Notes: generated by a model from the letters alone, not told the origin. 64,000 nt of DNA from Dyella nitratireducens (GCF_014642835.1 NZ_BMJA01000004.1:65678-129677), one strand, 5' to 3'; positions 1 to 8,954 are shown, counted from the stretch's first letter. Numbers and translations: made by a program.

Positions 1-494
1 ATATGCACATTGTTGATGTGGTTGACGGTGCGGTTGTAATAGAAGCCGCCATGGCCCCAGTACCCGCCGCCATAACCGACGCCGGTATAACCGCAGCCGT
101 AATTGATGCCGCCGTAGAAACCCACGTGATAGCCCCAGTAACCGCGGTGGAAGACATAGAAGCCGTCATTCCAGCCCCAATAGCCCGGCGTCCACAACGC
201 ACCATAGAACGGTGCGATCACCCAGGTACCAGGCACCCAGTAATACTCGGCGCCATCCCATGCCCAATAGCCGGGCGTCCACATATAGCCAGGGCCTGGA
301 ATCGGCGGTTGATCGTAGATGGGCAGTGGCGGAGGCGGTACGCCAACCGAAACGCCGACGCCGATGAACACACCGGCATCTGCTTTCTGTGGCAGTGCGG
401 CGAACGCGGCAACGGCACCAAGCAGACCTGCCAGCGCACGCACGAGCAAGGTGCGCTTTGTAGAGACTTGCTGCGTAAGGCTGATGGCTTTCAT
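1..494 (-). CDS. YXW/GY-rich envelope protein, C-terminus cut by window edge
   Basis: An open reading frame starts at an ATG whose complement is at 492-494, with a strong AGGAGGA ribosome site just upstream, and runs off the window at base 1. The N-terminus is basic followed by a hydrophobic stretch ending near Ala-Asp-Ala, which looks like a Sec signal peptide. The mature part is rich in Tyr, Trp, Gly and Pro, with repeated Trp-Thr-Pro-Gly-Tyr-Trp-type units and a Gly/Tyr-rich tail. Such YXWGXW-type repeat proteins are common in proteobacteria and are thought to be periplasmic or outer-membrane associated; their function is not established. At least 164 residues are present. Several frames on the other strand here are shadows of this low-complexity sequence. 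Confidence 0.75.
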   Translation of the reverse strand, partial: MKAISLTQQVSTKRTLLVRALAGLLGAVAAFAALPQKADAGVFIGVGVSVGVPPPPLPIYDQPPIPGPGYMWTPGYWAWDGAEYYWVPGTWVIAPFYGALWTPGYWGWNDGFYVFHRGYWGYHVGFYGGINYGCGYTGVGYGGGYWGHGGFYYNRTVNHINNVH

Positions 495-806
495 GGTGTT
501 TCCTCCTGGGTCTGCACCGTACTAGAGAAAACGCAGAAGAGATCGCCACGTTGCCTTCACGACGCGTGACAAGTTCGCAGCGGTTCAGCAGCATAGGCAG
601 GCATTTCACTTTTACGAAGCGCGCAACTCACTGTGCGAATGCGGGTTTGATGCTTTCCGAATCATCGTTAAACGGAAAAGTGACTGTTTGCTTAGTTGAG
701 CCTTAGCGATGCCGATCGTTTAAGGTTCGTCATCCCGCCACAAGCCGAGGCGAGGAAGGAGCGGTTGTTGAAGTTCGGCGCCGATCAGGAAAACCAAGGA
801 CAGCTC
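495..806. other. Intergenic region between divergent genes
   Basis: About 310 bases separate the divergent envelope-protein and DinB-like genes. It must hold both promoters, but no convincing -35/-10 pair, repeat or terminator was seen. A frame running into the DinB gene from a TTG at 696 lacks a ribosome site and is not supported. Confidence 0.4.
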
Positions 807-1307
807 ATGCCACAGCTTCACCATCTCCAAACACTTACCCGTTACCGCGCCTGGGCTGATCACCTGCTTTTCCAGGCGCTGGCCAATATGCCCGAAGCAT
901 CGCTGACCGCTGCGCAGCCGATCGTGTTCGGGAGCCTGCTGCGCACGCTTAACCATGCCTACTGCATGGACAAGGTGTGGGCGGCGCACCTGCAAGGCGT
1001 GCCGCATGGTTTCACCTCCCGTAATCCGGAAGAGTGCCCAACATTCGACGTGCTGCGTGCTGCCCAGGCGGAGATCGACGAGTGGTACGTGCGCTACGCC
1101 GAAACGCTCGACGATCAGGCTCGCGAGGAAGCCGTGCGATTCACCTTCATCGGTGGTGGCGAGGGTGAGATGCGCCGCGGCGACATCGTGCTGCACGTCG
1201 TCAACCACGCGACCTATCACCGCGGGCATGTGGCGATGATGATGTACGGCATGTCGGTGCCGCCGCCGACCACCGATCTTCCCGTGTTTCTGCGCGATGC
1301 TGGCTAA
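807..1307 (+). CDS. DinB family protein
   Basis: 166 residues, the usual length of the DinB/YfiT-like four-helix-bundle family. The expected metal-binding histidines are visible: His50 in LNHAY, and His134 and His138 in HATYHRGH near the C-terminus. Members bind a divalent metal; some are thiol-dependent transferases and many are of unknown substrate, so no specific reaction is assigned. The ATG at 807 is chosen because an AAGGA ribosome site lies 5-10 bases upstream and the translated length then matches the family. An in-frame TTG at 696 would add 37 residues without homology-like character. It is a single gene, followed after 33 bases by thpR on the same strand. Confidence 0.85.
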   Translation: MPQLHHLQTLTRYRAWADHLLFQALANMPEASLTAAQPIVFGSLLRTLNHAYCMDKVWAAHLQGVPHGFTSRNPEECPTFDVLRAAQAEIDEWYVRYAETLDDQAREEAVRFTFIGGGEGEMRRGDIVLHVVNHATYHRGHVAMMMYGMSVPPPTTDLPVFLRDAG

Positions 1308-1340
1308 GCGATTACACGTACTGCATCTTGATCGTCATGC

Positions 1341-1967
1341 ATGATGCGCTACCCTTCGCACATGAGCAGGACCGCACCACCTACGGCTCAGGCTGAACTC
1401 TTTCACTCATCCGTCGGCGCGTTTGCCGAAACGCATCGGTTGTTCTTTGCGCTGGTGCCGGATGTTGCCACGCGTCATGAGATCAATCATGGCGCTGCAG
1501 CGGTGCAACAGCAGCATCCGAAGTTGCGCGCACGCTGGGTCAGGCCTGAGCGTTTTCATGCCACGTTGAACTTCCTCGGTGACTTTCCCGCTGTGCCGGA
1601 TGAAGTGGTGGAAAAGGCGATGGCGGTGGCCGATCAAATGCGCGTGGCACCGTTTGCCTGGACGCTGGATTATGTCGCCAGCTTCCGTGGTCGTGAGCCG
1701 CCTTGCGTGTTGCGCAGTTCGCAAGTGCCGGAGCCGTTGCTGGCGCTATGGCAGGGCATGCATGCCGCGCTTGTCGAAGCCGGTTTGCGTCTGCGCAACG
1801 AACGTCAGTTCACGCCGCATGTCACGCTTGCCTATGGCCGGCATGAATTGCCTCAGGCGACACCAGTGACTCCTATCGTCTGGCAGGTCGACCGGTTCGT
1901 GCTGATCCATAACGTGGTGGGGAAGGGCAACTATCAGGTCCTGGGGTGTTGGAAGCTGTCCGAATAA
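1341..1967 (+). CDS. thpR: RNA 2',3'-cyclic phosphodiesterase (2H family)
   Basis: 208 residues with the two HxTx signatures of the 2H phosphoesterase superfamily: HATL at 73-76 and HVTL at 160-163. Family members (LigT/ThpR) hydrolyse 2',3'-cyclic phosphodiester ends of RNA to 2'-phosphates in the cytoplasm. The core begins near residue 32 with HRLFFALVPD, so the first 30 residues are an extension. The true start may be the ATG at 1362 (MSRTAPP); neither ATG has a clear ribosome site. The downstream 240 bases hold a large palindromic repeat rather than an operon partner. Confidence 0.88.
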   Translation: MMRYPSHMSRTAPPTAQAELFHSSVGAFAETHRLFFALVPDVATRHEINHGAAAVQQQHPKLRARWVRPERFHATLNFLGDFPAVPDEVVEKAMAVADQMRVAPFAWTLDYVASFRGREPPCVLRSSQVPEPLLALWQGMHAALVEAGLRLRNERQFTPHVTLAYGRHELPQATPVTPIVWQVDRFVLIHNVVGKGNYQVLGCWKLSE

Positions 1968-2024
1968 ACCGTTCCATGGGCCACAAGTCACTAGGCATGC
2001 CTAAAAGACCGAGAGCACAATCAA

Positions 2025-2184
2025 GGGTGATCTGACCCATTCTGCGTGGGCGTCACCGTTACTGTCTGTTCGCATCCCTTCGGCCCGCCGGCTCGACAGA
2101 CGGCCAGTCTGCCTTCACTGACGGCCCTGCGGCCTGCGAACAGACAGTAACGGTGACGCCCACGCAGAATGAGTCAGAGCACCC
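2025..2184. repeat. Long palindromic element, copy 1
   Basis: Two 50-base arms (2025-2074 and 2135-2184) are reverse complements with about two mismatches; the inner 37 bases match perfectly. The 60-base loop carries a core at 2092-2118 containing CAGACGGCCAGTCTGCC. The core recurs, inverted, at 22210-22236 with one difference in 27. The ends (GGGTGATCTGACCCATTC and complement) resemble the ends of the element at 22141-22433. The right arm stops 29 bases before the next gene's ATG. No coding capacity or obvious target-site duplication was seen. The nature of the element is unknown. Confidence 0.85.
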
Positions 2185-2213
2185 TATGCTTCCCAACCCA
2201 TCAGGAGATCGTC

Positions 2214-2999
2214 ATGCGTTCGATATCCGTTGTATTGCTCGCGGCATTGGCTGTGCCCTGTGCAACCGTGCTGGCACAGACGCCGCAGGCGAATCATATG
2301 CACGCCATACAATACGTGCCGCCCTATGTCCGCGCAGCGGTCGCCGATCCAGCACGCGGAAAGGACACCAGCAACGATGCGCGCCGCAAGATTACCGATG
2401 TGATGGTTTTCAGCGAGGTAAAGCCTGGCCAGAAGGTGCTTGAGCTGATTCCCGGTAGTGGTTATTTCACACGTGTATTCAGCAGCATCGTCGGTGCCCA
2501 AGGGCACGTCTACGCGTTGTGGCCCGATGAATACGTCAAGGTCGACGGCGATGAATTTCCTCCATTCCAGAAGCTGGCCGCTGACCCGCATTATTCGAAC
2601 GTGAGCGTGCTCACGCAGCCTGCGGCGCAACTGAGCGTGCCGGAGCCGGTGGATATCGTGTTCACCTCGCAGAACTATCACGACTATCCGGATAAGTTCA
2701 TGGGCAAAGTCGATCCGGTTGCGTTCGACAAGCAGGTTTACAACGCGTTGAAGCCGGGCGGCTTGTTTATCGTGATCGACCACGTGGCGCCGACGGGATC
2801 AGGCATGGAGGATACGGATACCTTGCATCGCATCGATCCGGCGATCGTGAAGAAGCAGGTGGAGTCGGTGGGCTTCGTGTTTGCGGGCGAAAGCAACGTG
2901 CTGCGCAATCCGAATGATCCGCACACGATCAAGGTGTTCGACAAGTCGATACAAGGGCATACGGATCAGTTTATGTATCGGTTCCGTAAGCCGGGTTGA
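2214..2999 (+). CDS. Exported class I SAM-dependent methyltransferase-like protein
   Basis: 261 residues. Residues 1-21 form a signal peptide (MRSISVVLLAALAVPC...VLAQ), so the protein is predicted to be periplasmic. The body has a methyltransferase fold: a glycine motif VLELIPGSGYFTRVF around residues 78-92 and a later LKPGGLFIVIDHVA strand. Similar exported methyltransferase-like proteins occur across Xanthomonadales and Caulobacterales; their substrate is unknown, and SAM availability in the periplasm makes activity uncertain. The ATG at 2214 follows AGGAG by 6 bases. An upstream in-frame start at 2169 would lie inside the palindromic element and is rejected. Confidence 0.82.
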   Translation: MRSISVVLLAALAVPCATVLAQTPQANHMHAIQYVPPYVRAAVADPARGKDTSNDARRKITDVMVFSEVKPGQKVLELIPGSGYFTRVFSSIVGAQGHVYALWPDEYVKVDGDEFPPFQKLAADPHYSNVSVLTQPAAQLSVPEPVDIVFTSQNYHDYPDKFMGKVDPVAFDKQVYNALKPGGLFIVIDHVAPTGSGMEDTDTLHRIDPAIVKKQVESVGFVFAGESNVLRNPNDPHTIKVFDKSIQGHTDQFMYRFRKPG

Positions 3000-3019
3000 T
3001 ACTCGCTCTTGCGCGATCT

Positions 3020-3145
3020 AAACCCTCCCCTACGTGCTGTAGGGGAGGGTTTGGGTGGGGTGAAGCGAATCTCGCTGTGAATTCAAATTGTGCGGCAAGC
3101 CCATGCAACCCCACCCCGGCCCTCCCCTGCCAAGCAGGGGAGGGA
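3020..3145. repeat. Composite CCCTCCCCT palindromic repeat
   Basis: Two hairpins flank a spacer. The first is a 14-bp stem AAACCCTCCCCTAC/GTAGGGGAGGGTTT at 3020-3052; the second is CCCTCCCCTGC/GCAGGGGAGGG near 3121-3144. The sequences TGGGTGGGGTGAAG and CCCACCCC between them also pair. The same composite occurs at 14126-14280. It lies between convergent genes and may act as a bidirectional terminator. Confidence 0.8.
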
Positions 3146-3161
3146 GTAGTGACGTAACGCA

Positions 3162-4292
3162 TTAGTTACTCAACCTCTTCCACATCACATCCAGCAATTC
3201 ATCCGTGGGATCGGTCGTCTGCTCCCAATACATGATCCCGCCCAGATGCTCCGCCTTGACATAAGCGGCCTTGGCAGTAATCGACTGCGGATCATCATAG
3301 GTAATGAAACTGTGCGTCTTGGCGTTCCATAGCCACGGCGCCTGTGCGGCATCATCCCAGTGACGCACATAGCCTTGCTTGTTGATGAAGTGCTGCTTCA
3401 ACACGGGCCACGGGAGCATGCTCTGGAACTTGCCATAGGTCTGATACAGACCATCGTGCTCGGGTTTCACATCGACGAATTCACGTCCATACATCGCCGC
3501 GCCAATCAGTAGCTTCTGCGGCGGCACGCCGGCGGTGAGGAACTGCTGCACGGCACGGTCGGTAGTGCGGCCGTCGCCCTTGATCAGCGGCGAGGCGTGC
3601 AGGCCGGTGTGATGGCCGGTCGTGGGTGTATTGGCGTTGACGAAGTCGTAGGTCATCAGATTGAACCAATCCAGCAAGGGATTGATCGCCGGAATGTCGA
3701 CGCCGCTGACGAAGGGGCCATCGGCAATCGCCACGCTCAGCGTGTAGTGCTTGCCATCCTTCTGGCCAATACGATCCAGGCTGGCGCGGACTGCCTTGAG
3801 CAGCAGGGTGAAGTTGGTCTTGTCTTCGGGGCTGGACTTGATGCCCGACTCGTGATGGCCGGGGTATTCCCAATCCACATCGAGGCCATCCGCATGCTGC
3901 GTGGAGAGCATTTGTGCGGCGGTGTCGGCGAACAGTTGGCGTCCTTCGGCCGTGCTGGCTGCTTCGGAGAAACCGCCCACGCTCCAGCCGCCTACCGATA
4001 CGTCCACCTTGAGCTTGGGGTTGTCCGACTGGAGCGCGAGCAGTTTCTGTAGGCCTGCAGCGTGTTCGTTGTCGAGCATCACATGGCCATCCTTGAGTTG
4101 CGCGAACGCGAAGATCAGCGTGTCGATCTTGCCGACGTCCTTGGTCTGTCCGGGCTCCCAGCCGGTGGCGTAGCCGACGATGCGGTAAGGCGACGGCGGA
4201 GCGTCTGCCGTAGCAATGCTGGTTGCCGCACACAGGAACGGCAACAGCAGTACGGCCATCCATCGGCCTGGACGAAACGGAATGTTATGCAT
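3162..4292 (-). CDS. Secreted GH18 chitinase
   Basis: 376 residues with a signal peptide (about 1-29). The glycoside hydrolase 18 catalytic motif DGLDVDWEYPG lies at 135-145, with Glu142 the expected acid/base. The preceding SVGGWS (99-104) is the family's SxGG strand, and the C-terminal GGIMYWEQ matches the last barrel strand. GH18 enzymes cleave beta-1,4-GlcNAc polymers by substrate-assisted catalysis. No chitin-binding module is present, so it is a bare catalytic domain. The start at 4292 has a GGGAG ribosome site; the frame is open a further 69 codons but that part is not signal-like. It may supply oligosaccharides to the uptake block at 12.8-18.5 kb (inference). Confidence 0.93.
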   Translation of the reverse strand: MHNIPFRPGRWMAVLLLPFLCAATSIATADAPPSPYRIVGYATGWEPGQTKDVGKIDTLIFAFAQLKDGHVMLDNEHAAGLQKLLALQSDNPKLKVDVSVGGWSVGGFSEAASTAEGRQLFADTAAQMLSTQHADGLDVDWEYPGHHESGIKSSPEDKTNFTLLLKAVRASLDRIGQKDGKHYTLSVAIADGPFVSGVDIPAINPLLDWFNLMTYDFVNANTPTTGHHTGLHASPLIKGDGRTTDRAVQQFLTAGVPPQKLLIGAAMYGREFVDVKPEHDGLYQTYGKFQSMLPWPVLKQHFINKQGYVRHWDDAAQAPWLWNAKTHSFITYDDPQSITAKAAYVKAEHLGGIMYWEQTTDPTDELLDVMWKRLSN

Positions 4293-4365
4293 CGGTGCAC
4301 TCCCACAATGAATCGATGATGCGCCGCTGTGCTTGATGCCGCAGCGGCGGGCTACCATGTTGATG

Positions 4366-4602
4366 ATGTCTGATTTCCATGTGCGCATGAACGACACGCC
4401 TTCCCCGAACGAACACCTGCTACGCGACGATCCGCCGCCGCGCCCACCGGTCGAGCCCGATGCCGGCGATTGTTGCGGCAACGGTTGCGATCCCTGCATC
4501 TTCGACCTGTACGAGGAGGCGCGGCAGCACTATCGCCAAGCCCTGGCAGCGTGGCGGGAGCGTCATCCGGATGTGGATCCGGGCACGCTCCAACCGCGCT
4601 GA
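4366..4602 (+). CDS. Small Cys-rich oxidoreductase-like domain protein
   Basis: 78 residues from the chosen ATG. The segment PPVEPDAGDCCGNGCDPCIFDLYEEA matches the oxidoreductase-like N-terminal domain (Pfam Oxidored-like) in pattern: a CCxxGCxxC cluster followed by an acidic aromatic helix. The family is small and of unknown function; the cysteines suggest metal or redox binding. Start choice is uncertain: ATGs at 4333, 4363, 4366 and 4387 are all in frame and none has a good ribosome site. It is divergent from the chitinase and ends exactly where the convergent peptidase ends. Confidence 0.72.
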   Translation: MSDFHVRMNDTPSPNEHLLRDDPPPRPPVEPDAGDCCGNGCDPCIFDLYEEARQHYRQALAAWRERHPDVDPGTLQPR

Positions 4603-6105
4603 TCAGCGCGCGCCATACATCGTCTTGACGTCCTGAAGAAAAGCCGCCTGGCTGGACGGCCGCGTATAGAACATGTGACCGCCGGGATATTCCTTCACCT
4701 GTACGCGTGTCGGATCGCCCATGTCCGGCATCTGATCCACGATCAGGACGGAGGCCATGAACGGGCAGGACAGATCGTCCCAGCCGTGTGCGATCAGCAC
4801 GTGCAGGTTGGGATCGTTGGCGACGGCTTCGCGCAGCTGTTTCGCCGAGCCCTCGTTAGCGTCATCGTCTTCGTGCCAGGCCTTGTTCACGTCATAGCTC
4901 AGCGCGTTGTAGCGGCCGTAGTATTTCCAGCCCACGGTCTGCGTGACGAAGTTGACCATCGCCGTGGTGGTCGGCGCGATGATGCCGTTGAGGATCGGGT
5001 CGCCGCCGACCTGGTGCGGTGCATAGGGGAAGGGATCCCACGCGGTGACGTTGGAGTCGTAGCGGCTGCCGAGCTTGCCCTCGCTGCGATATACCTCGCG
5101 CAGATAAGCCTGTGTTTCCAGGCGTCCGCCGGAGCGCTTGACGAACACCGGATCGAGGCCGGTCAGTTCGGTCACTTTCTTGATCATTGCATCGGTGGCG
5201 GCCGGATCGGTGTGTCCCTTCATCAAGGCGACTGCGTAGTCACCGCGTGTGTAGTCGATGATTGGCGCCATTGCTTCGGCCGTCAGCTGGTGGTCGCGCT
5301 CCAGATGCGCGGCGGCAATCGAAGGCAGCGTCAACATCCACGGTAGCGGCGAGACGTTTTCGTTGTCGGAGGCCGCGGCATCCAGATACGGCGACAGCAG
5401 CACCACGCCGTTCATTGCCACGCCGAGCTGTGTCTGCAGATATTCGGTAATGCGCGGTCCGCGGAAGCCGCCGTAGCTTTCACCGACCAGATACTTGCGC
5501 GATTCCATGCGGCCGTTCTTCACCAGCCAGTCGTAGACGATGCGCGACAGGTACGTGATGTCATTGTCGGTGCTGTAGAAAAGCTTGGTGGCCTTGTCCT
5601 GCGGTACCAAGGCACGGCTGTAGCCGGTACCGATCGGATCGATGAAGATCAGGTCGGTGAAGCCGAGCCAGGTGCCGGGATTGTCATGCAACACTGCCGG
5701 GTCGGAAGGGTTGGAGCCCTCCACCCCGAAATTCACCCGCTTCGGGCCAATCGCGCCGAAATTGAGGTACACCGACGAAGCACCGGGTCCACCATTGAGT
5801 GCAAAGGTCACCGGACGGTTCTTGCCGGGCATCGTGTAAGCCGTAAACACCACCTCGCCGGTCACCGTGCCTTTCTCGTCGCGCACCGGCAGTTTGCCGA
5901 CGGTGACGGTGTAATGCAGCGTGTGTCCATCGATTTCAGCGGTTTGGCTCACGTGCGCGTCGGCTGGCAGCGGCGGCAAATGGAGAGTATCGGCACTCCC
6001 CCCATCTTGCGTGGATGCGGGCTTGGCATCGTCATCGGCGTGAACCAAGGGTGCTGCGGTGACGAGCAGTGCAGCGAGCAGGGCGAATGGCAGGGTCTTG
6101 CGCAC
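4603..6105 (-). CDS. S10 family serine carboxypeptidase-like protein
   Basis: 500 residues with a signal peptide (about 1-23). Peptidase family S10 features are present: NGGPGASS at 104-111 (oxyanion region), the nucleophile motif GESYGG with Ser210, an Asp in HGWDDLSCPF, and a His in GGHMFYTRP near the C-terminus. S10 enzymes remove C-terminal residues from peptides at acidic pH; bacterial members are periplasmic or secreted. The start is a GTG at 6105, preceded by AAGGAG and followed directly by the signal peptide. The frame stays open to 6408 but lacks a plausible start there. It abuts the small Cys-rich gene, with their stop codons forming TGATCA. Confidence 0.9.
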   Translation of the reverse strand: MRKTLPFALLAALLVTAAPLVHADDDAKPASTQDGGSADTLHLPPLPADAHVSQTAEIDGHTLHYTVTVGKLPVRDEKGTVTGEVVFTAYTMPGKNRPVTFALNGGPGASSVYLNFGAIGPKRVNFGVEGSNPSDPAVLHDNPGTWLGFTDLIFIDPIGTGYSRALVPQDKATKLFYSTDNDITYLSRIVYDWLVKNGRMESRKYLVGESYGGFRGPRITEYLQTQLGVAMNGVVLLSPYLDAAASDNENVSPLPWMLTLPSIAAAHLERDHQLTAEAMAPIIDYTRGDYAVALMKGHTDPAATDAMIKKVTELTGLDPVFVKRSGGRLETQAYLREVYRSEGKLGSRYDSNVTAWDPFPYAPHQVGGDPILNGIIAPTTTAMVNFVTQTVGWKYYGRYNALSYDVNKAWHEDDDANEGSAKQLREAVANDPNLHVLIAHGWDDLSCPFMASVLIVDQMPDMGDPTRVQVKEYPGGHMFYTRPSSQAAFLQDVKTMYGAR

Positions 6106-6265
6106 GAGGGCTCCTTCGAGAACATCAAATCTCACAAGGGTAGCCAAGCACGCGCCCGCGGCATTGTGCCCAAAGGCATGGATCACGTTATGAGTGGCCA
6201 GGCGTTGATGCGGTTGCTGCGCTGCATTAAATTCGGCGCTGATTTTGGGGAGACAGGGGTTACCT

Positions 6266-6793
6266 ATGAAACGCTTTTTGGTGATCGCCACCGCAGCAGC
6301 GCTGCTCAGTGCCTGCGGTGGACAGAACGTGCACGAGGCTGCAGCGATCGGCGATCTGGTGAAACCGGGCACGGCGCCTTGGCTGACTGTTACGGGCGGT
6401 GCGGACAAGCTCGATGTGCGCGGGCTCGATCACAAGCTCACGCTGGAACCTTCGCCGAACCTGGCGACGGCCGTGCAATCGCAGCTCGGTGGGCAGCTGG
6501 CTGCCAGTTACGTGCAGGACCTGGTCGTGACCTGCAGTGGCCTCACCACCAGCCTGCGCGTCGATGAAGACAAGTCGCCCGGCAACGTCGCCATGGAGCT
6601 CGGCGTGCACTGCTCGCTGTGGGCGCACGGCTTTGAGGCCGAGCATGATTACAAGACGCAGCCATCCGCGTCGGTGGCCGGTGGCGGGGGCGATCAGGCT
6701 TATGCCCAGGCATTGCCGAAGCTGCTGGCCGATGGCGCAGAAGATATTGCCGCGCAAATGCGTGGGGACATTCGCAAAATTGGGCGTCGATGA
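6266..6793 (+). CDS. Hypothetical lipoprotein
   Basis: 175 residues beginning MKRFLVIATAAALLSAC, a typical lipoprotein signal with lipobox LSAC and Cys17 as the lipidated residue. The mature part contains two further cysteines (VTCSG and VHCSL) that could form a disulfide, and no recognised enzymatic motif. Residue +2 after the Cys is Gly, not Asp, so outer-membrane sorting is expected in principle. It is divergent from the S10 peptidase and followed by a GTAGGTTGGGG-type palindrome. Function is unknown. Confidence 0.75.
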   Translation: MKRFLVIATAAALLSACGGQNVHEAAAIGDLVKPGTAPWLTVTGGADKLDVRGLDHKLTLEPSPNLATAVQSQLGGQLAASYVQDLVVTCSGLTTSLRVDEDKSPGNVAMELGVHCSLWAHGFEAEHDYKTQPSASVAGGGGDQAYAQALPKLLADGAEDIAAQMRGDIRKIGRR

Positions 6794-6799
6794 CGTCGT

Positions 6800-6871
6800 G
6801 TAGGTTGGGGTGCAAACCCCAACATCACGCTGTATGGGCGTGCCGGGGTTGGGGTTTGCACCCCAGCCTAC
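6800..6871. repeat. GTAGGTTGGGGTGCAAACCCC inverted repeat pair
   Basis: Arms at 6800-6823 and 6848-6871 are near-perfect reverse complements (24 bases, one mismatch). Each arm is itself a palindrome around TTGGGGTTTGCACCCCAA-like sequence. Related copies are at 18680, 28097-28169 and 53459. Confidence 0.85.
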
Positions 6872-6956
6872 GAAACCGGGACACACTGCAGCGCGGCAAC
6901 ATCCCCTGAGTGATCCACGCTAATCTTGCTAGCTGGACATCTTGGGGAGACCACCC

Positions 6957-8954
6957 GTGAATGCAGTACCCGGACCCGGCGCGCCACGCGCCGAACTCAC
7001 CGTACGCGGCCTGATCATCGGCATCGTGATCACGCTGGTGTTCACAGCGGCCAACGTGTTCTTCGGCCTGAAGGCCGGCCTGACCTTCGCCACCTCGATT
7101 CCGGCGGCGGTGATCTCCATGGCCATCCTGCGCGCCATGAAGAACGCGACGATCCAAGAGAACAACATCGTGCAGACCGTCGCCTCGGCGGCTGGCACGC
7201 TGTCCTCGATCATCTTCGTGCTGCCGGGCCTGATCATCGTTGGCTGGTGGACCGGCTTTCCGTTCTGGGTGTCGTTCGGCATCTGCGCCGCGGGCGGCAT
7301 TCTCGGTGTGATGTACACCATCCCGCTGCGCCGCGCGCTGGTCACCGATTCCGACTTGCCGTATCCGGAAGGCGTGGCCTGCGCCGAGGTGCTGAAGGTG
7401 GGCTCCGGCGAAGCGGTGGAAGCCTCCGGCTCGGCCGCGGTGGAGGGCGGTAGCGCAGGACTCAAGGCGGTCGTGGTCGGTTCGATCGTCTCGGCGCTGT
7501 TCTACGTGGTGGTGCAGACCAAGCTGTTCGCCTCGGATCTCGCGCAGTACTTCCGCGTCGGCGATCGCGGCGCGACCAGCGGCTACGACTTTTCGCTTTC
7601 GTTCGCGCTGTTTGCGGTGGGGCACCTGGTGGGCCTGTGGGTGGGCATTGCGATGCTGGTCGGCGCCATCATCAGCTGGGGCTGGGCGGTGCCGCATTTC
7701 AGCCTGCTGCATCCGGCTGCCGGCGATGTGGCGGATGTCGCGCAGGGCATCTGGAGCAAATACGTGCGCTTTGTCGGCGCAGGCACGATCGGCGTGGCGG
7801 CCATCTGGACCCTGCTCAAGCTGGTCAAGCCGGTCGTCAGCGGTCTCACGTCGGCGATGGCTGCGTCGCGCGTGCGCAAGTCCGGCAAGGGCGACACGCT
7901 GCCGCTGACCGAGCGGGACATGCCGATCGGCATCGTCGGCATCATCGTGCTGCTCTGCATGATTCCGGTCGCCTACCTGCTGGGACACTTCAGCGTGATC
8001 AGCGGACTGGCTTCGCACACCACGCTGCTGGTGATCGGCGGCGTGCTGTTCGTGCTGATCCTCAGCTTCCTGGTGTCGACGGTGTGCGGCTACATGGCGG
8101 GCCTGATCGGTTCGTCCAACAGTCCACTCTCCGGCATCGGCATCCTGGTGGTGATCATTGCCGCGCTGCTGCTGGTGGCGGGTGTGAAGTCCGACCTGCC
8201 GGCGGATTCGGGCAAGGCGCTGGTGGCCTTTGCGCTGTTCATCACCTCGGTGGTGTTCGCTGTGGCGGCGATCGCCAACAACAATCTGCAGGATCTGAAG
8301 ACCGGCCAATTGGTGAACGCCACGCCATGGCGCCAGCAGGCAGCGCTGGTGATCGGCGTGATCGCCGGTGCGATTGTGATTCCGCCGGTGCTGGATCTGC
8401 TCAACAAGGCCTACGGTTTCCTCGGTGCGCCGGGCGTGGACCCTGCGCATGCGCTGCCCGCACCGCAGGCTGGTTTGATCTCCGCGCTGGCGCAGGGCGT
8501 GATCCAGAACAACATCGATTGGAGCCTGATCGGCATCGGCGCAGCCATTGGTGTGGGCTTGATCGTGTTGGATGCGATTCTCGCGGGCACCACCAAATCC
8601 GTGCGCCTGCCACCCCTTGCGGTGGGGCTGGGCATGTATCTGCCGACTTCCACCACCTTGATGATCGTCGTGGGCGCCATCGTCGGTTGGTATTTCGACA
8701 AGCGTGCGGACCGCACGCCGAAGGCGGAAGCCACCAAGCAGCTTGGCGTGTTGTTGGCATCCGGCCTGATCGTCGGCGAAAGCATCATCGGCGTGCTGGT
8801 GGCGGCCATCGTGGTGTTCTCCGGCAAGCCCGCGCCGCTCGCGCTGGTGGGTGACAGCTTTGAGAATGCATCGGTGTGGATTGGCAGCATCGCCTTTGTG
8901 GCGGTGACGTTTGCGATGTATCGGTGGATTGCGCGGATGGGGCGCAACAGCTGA
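6957..8954 (+). CDS. OPT family oligopeptide transporter
   Basis: 665 residues with about 14-16 hydrophobic segments. The N-terminal segment through TVRGLIIGIVITLVFTAANV, then YFGLK-like NVFFGLKAGLTFATSIPAAV and PYPEGVACAEVL, are hallmarks of the bacterial OPT family (TIGR00728/TIGR00733 type). Members move oligopeptides or metal chelates across the inner membrane, generally by proton coupling. A GTG at 6957 is preferred, with GGGGAG about 8 bases upstream; an ATG at 6942 would overlap that site. It is a single gene. Very long frames on the opposite strand of this gene are His/Arg/Asp-rich shadows. Confidence 0.93.
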   Translation: MNAVPGPGAPRAELTVRGLIIGIVITLVFTAANVFFGLKAGLTFATSIPAAVISMAILRAMKNATIQENNIVQTVASAAGTLSSIIFVLPGLIIVGWWTGFPFWVSFGICAAGGILGVMYTIPLRRALVTDSDLPYPEGVACAEVLKVGSGEAVEASGSAAVEGGSAGLKAVVVGSIVSALFYVVVQTKLFASDLAQYFRVGDRGATSGYDFSLSFALFAVGHLVGLWVGIAMLVGAIISWGWAVPHFSLLHPAAGDVADVAQGIWSKYVRFVGAGTIGVAAIWTLLKLVKPVVSGLTSAMAASRVRKSGKGDTLPLTERDMPIGIVGIIVLLCMIPVAYLLGHFSVISGLASHTTLLVIGGVLFVLILSFLVSTVCGYMAGLIGSSNSPLSGIGILVVIIAALLLVAGVKSDLPADSGKALVAFALFITSVVFAVAAIANNNLQDLKTGQLVNATPWRQQAALVIGVIAGAIVIPPVLDLLNKAYGFLGAPGVDPAHALPAPQAGLISALAQGVIQNNIDWSLIGIGAAIGVGLIVLDAILAGTTKSVRLPPLAVGLGMYLPTSTTLMIVVGAIVGWYFDKRADRTPKAEATKQLGVLLASGLIVGESIIGVLVAAIVVFSGKPAPLALVGDSFENASVWIGSIAFVAVTFAMYRWIARMGRNS

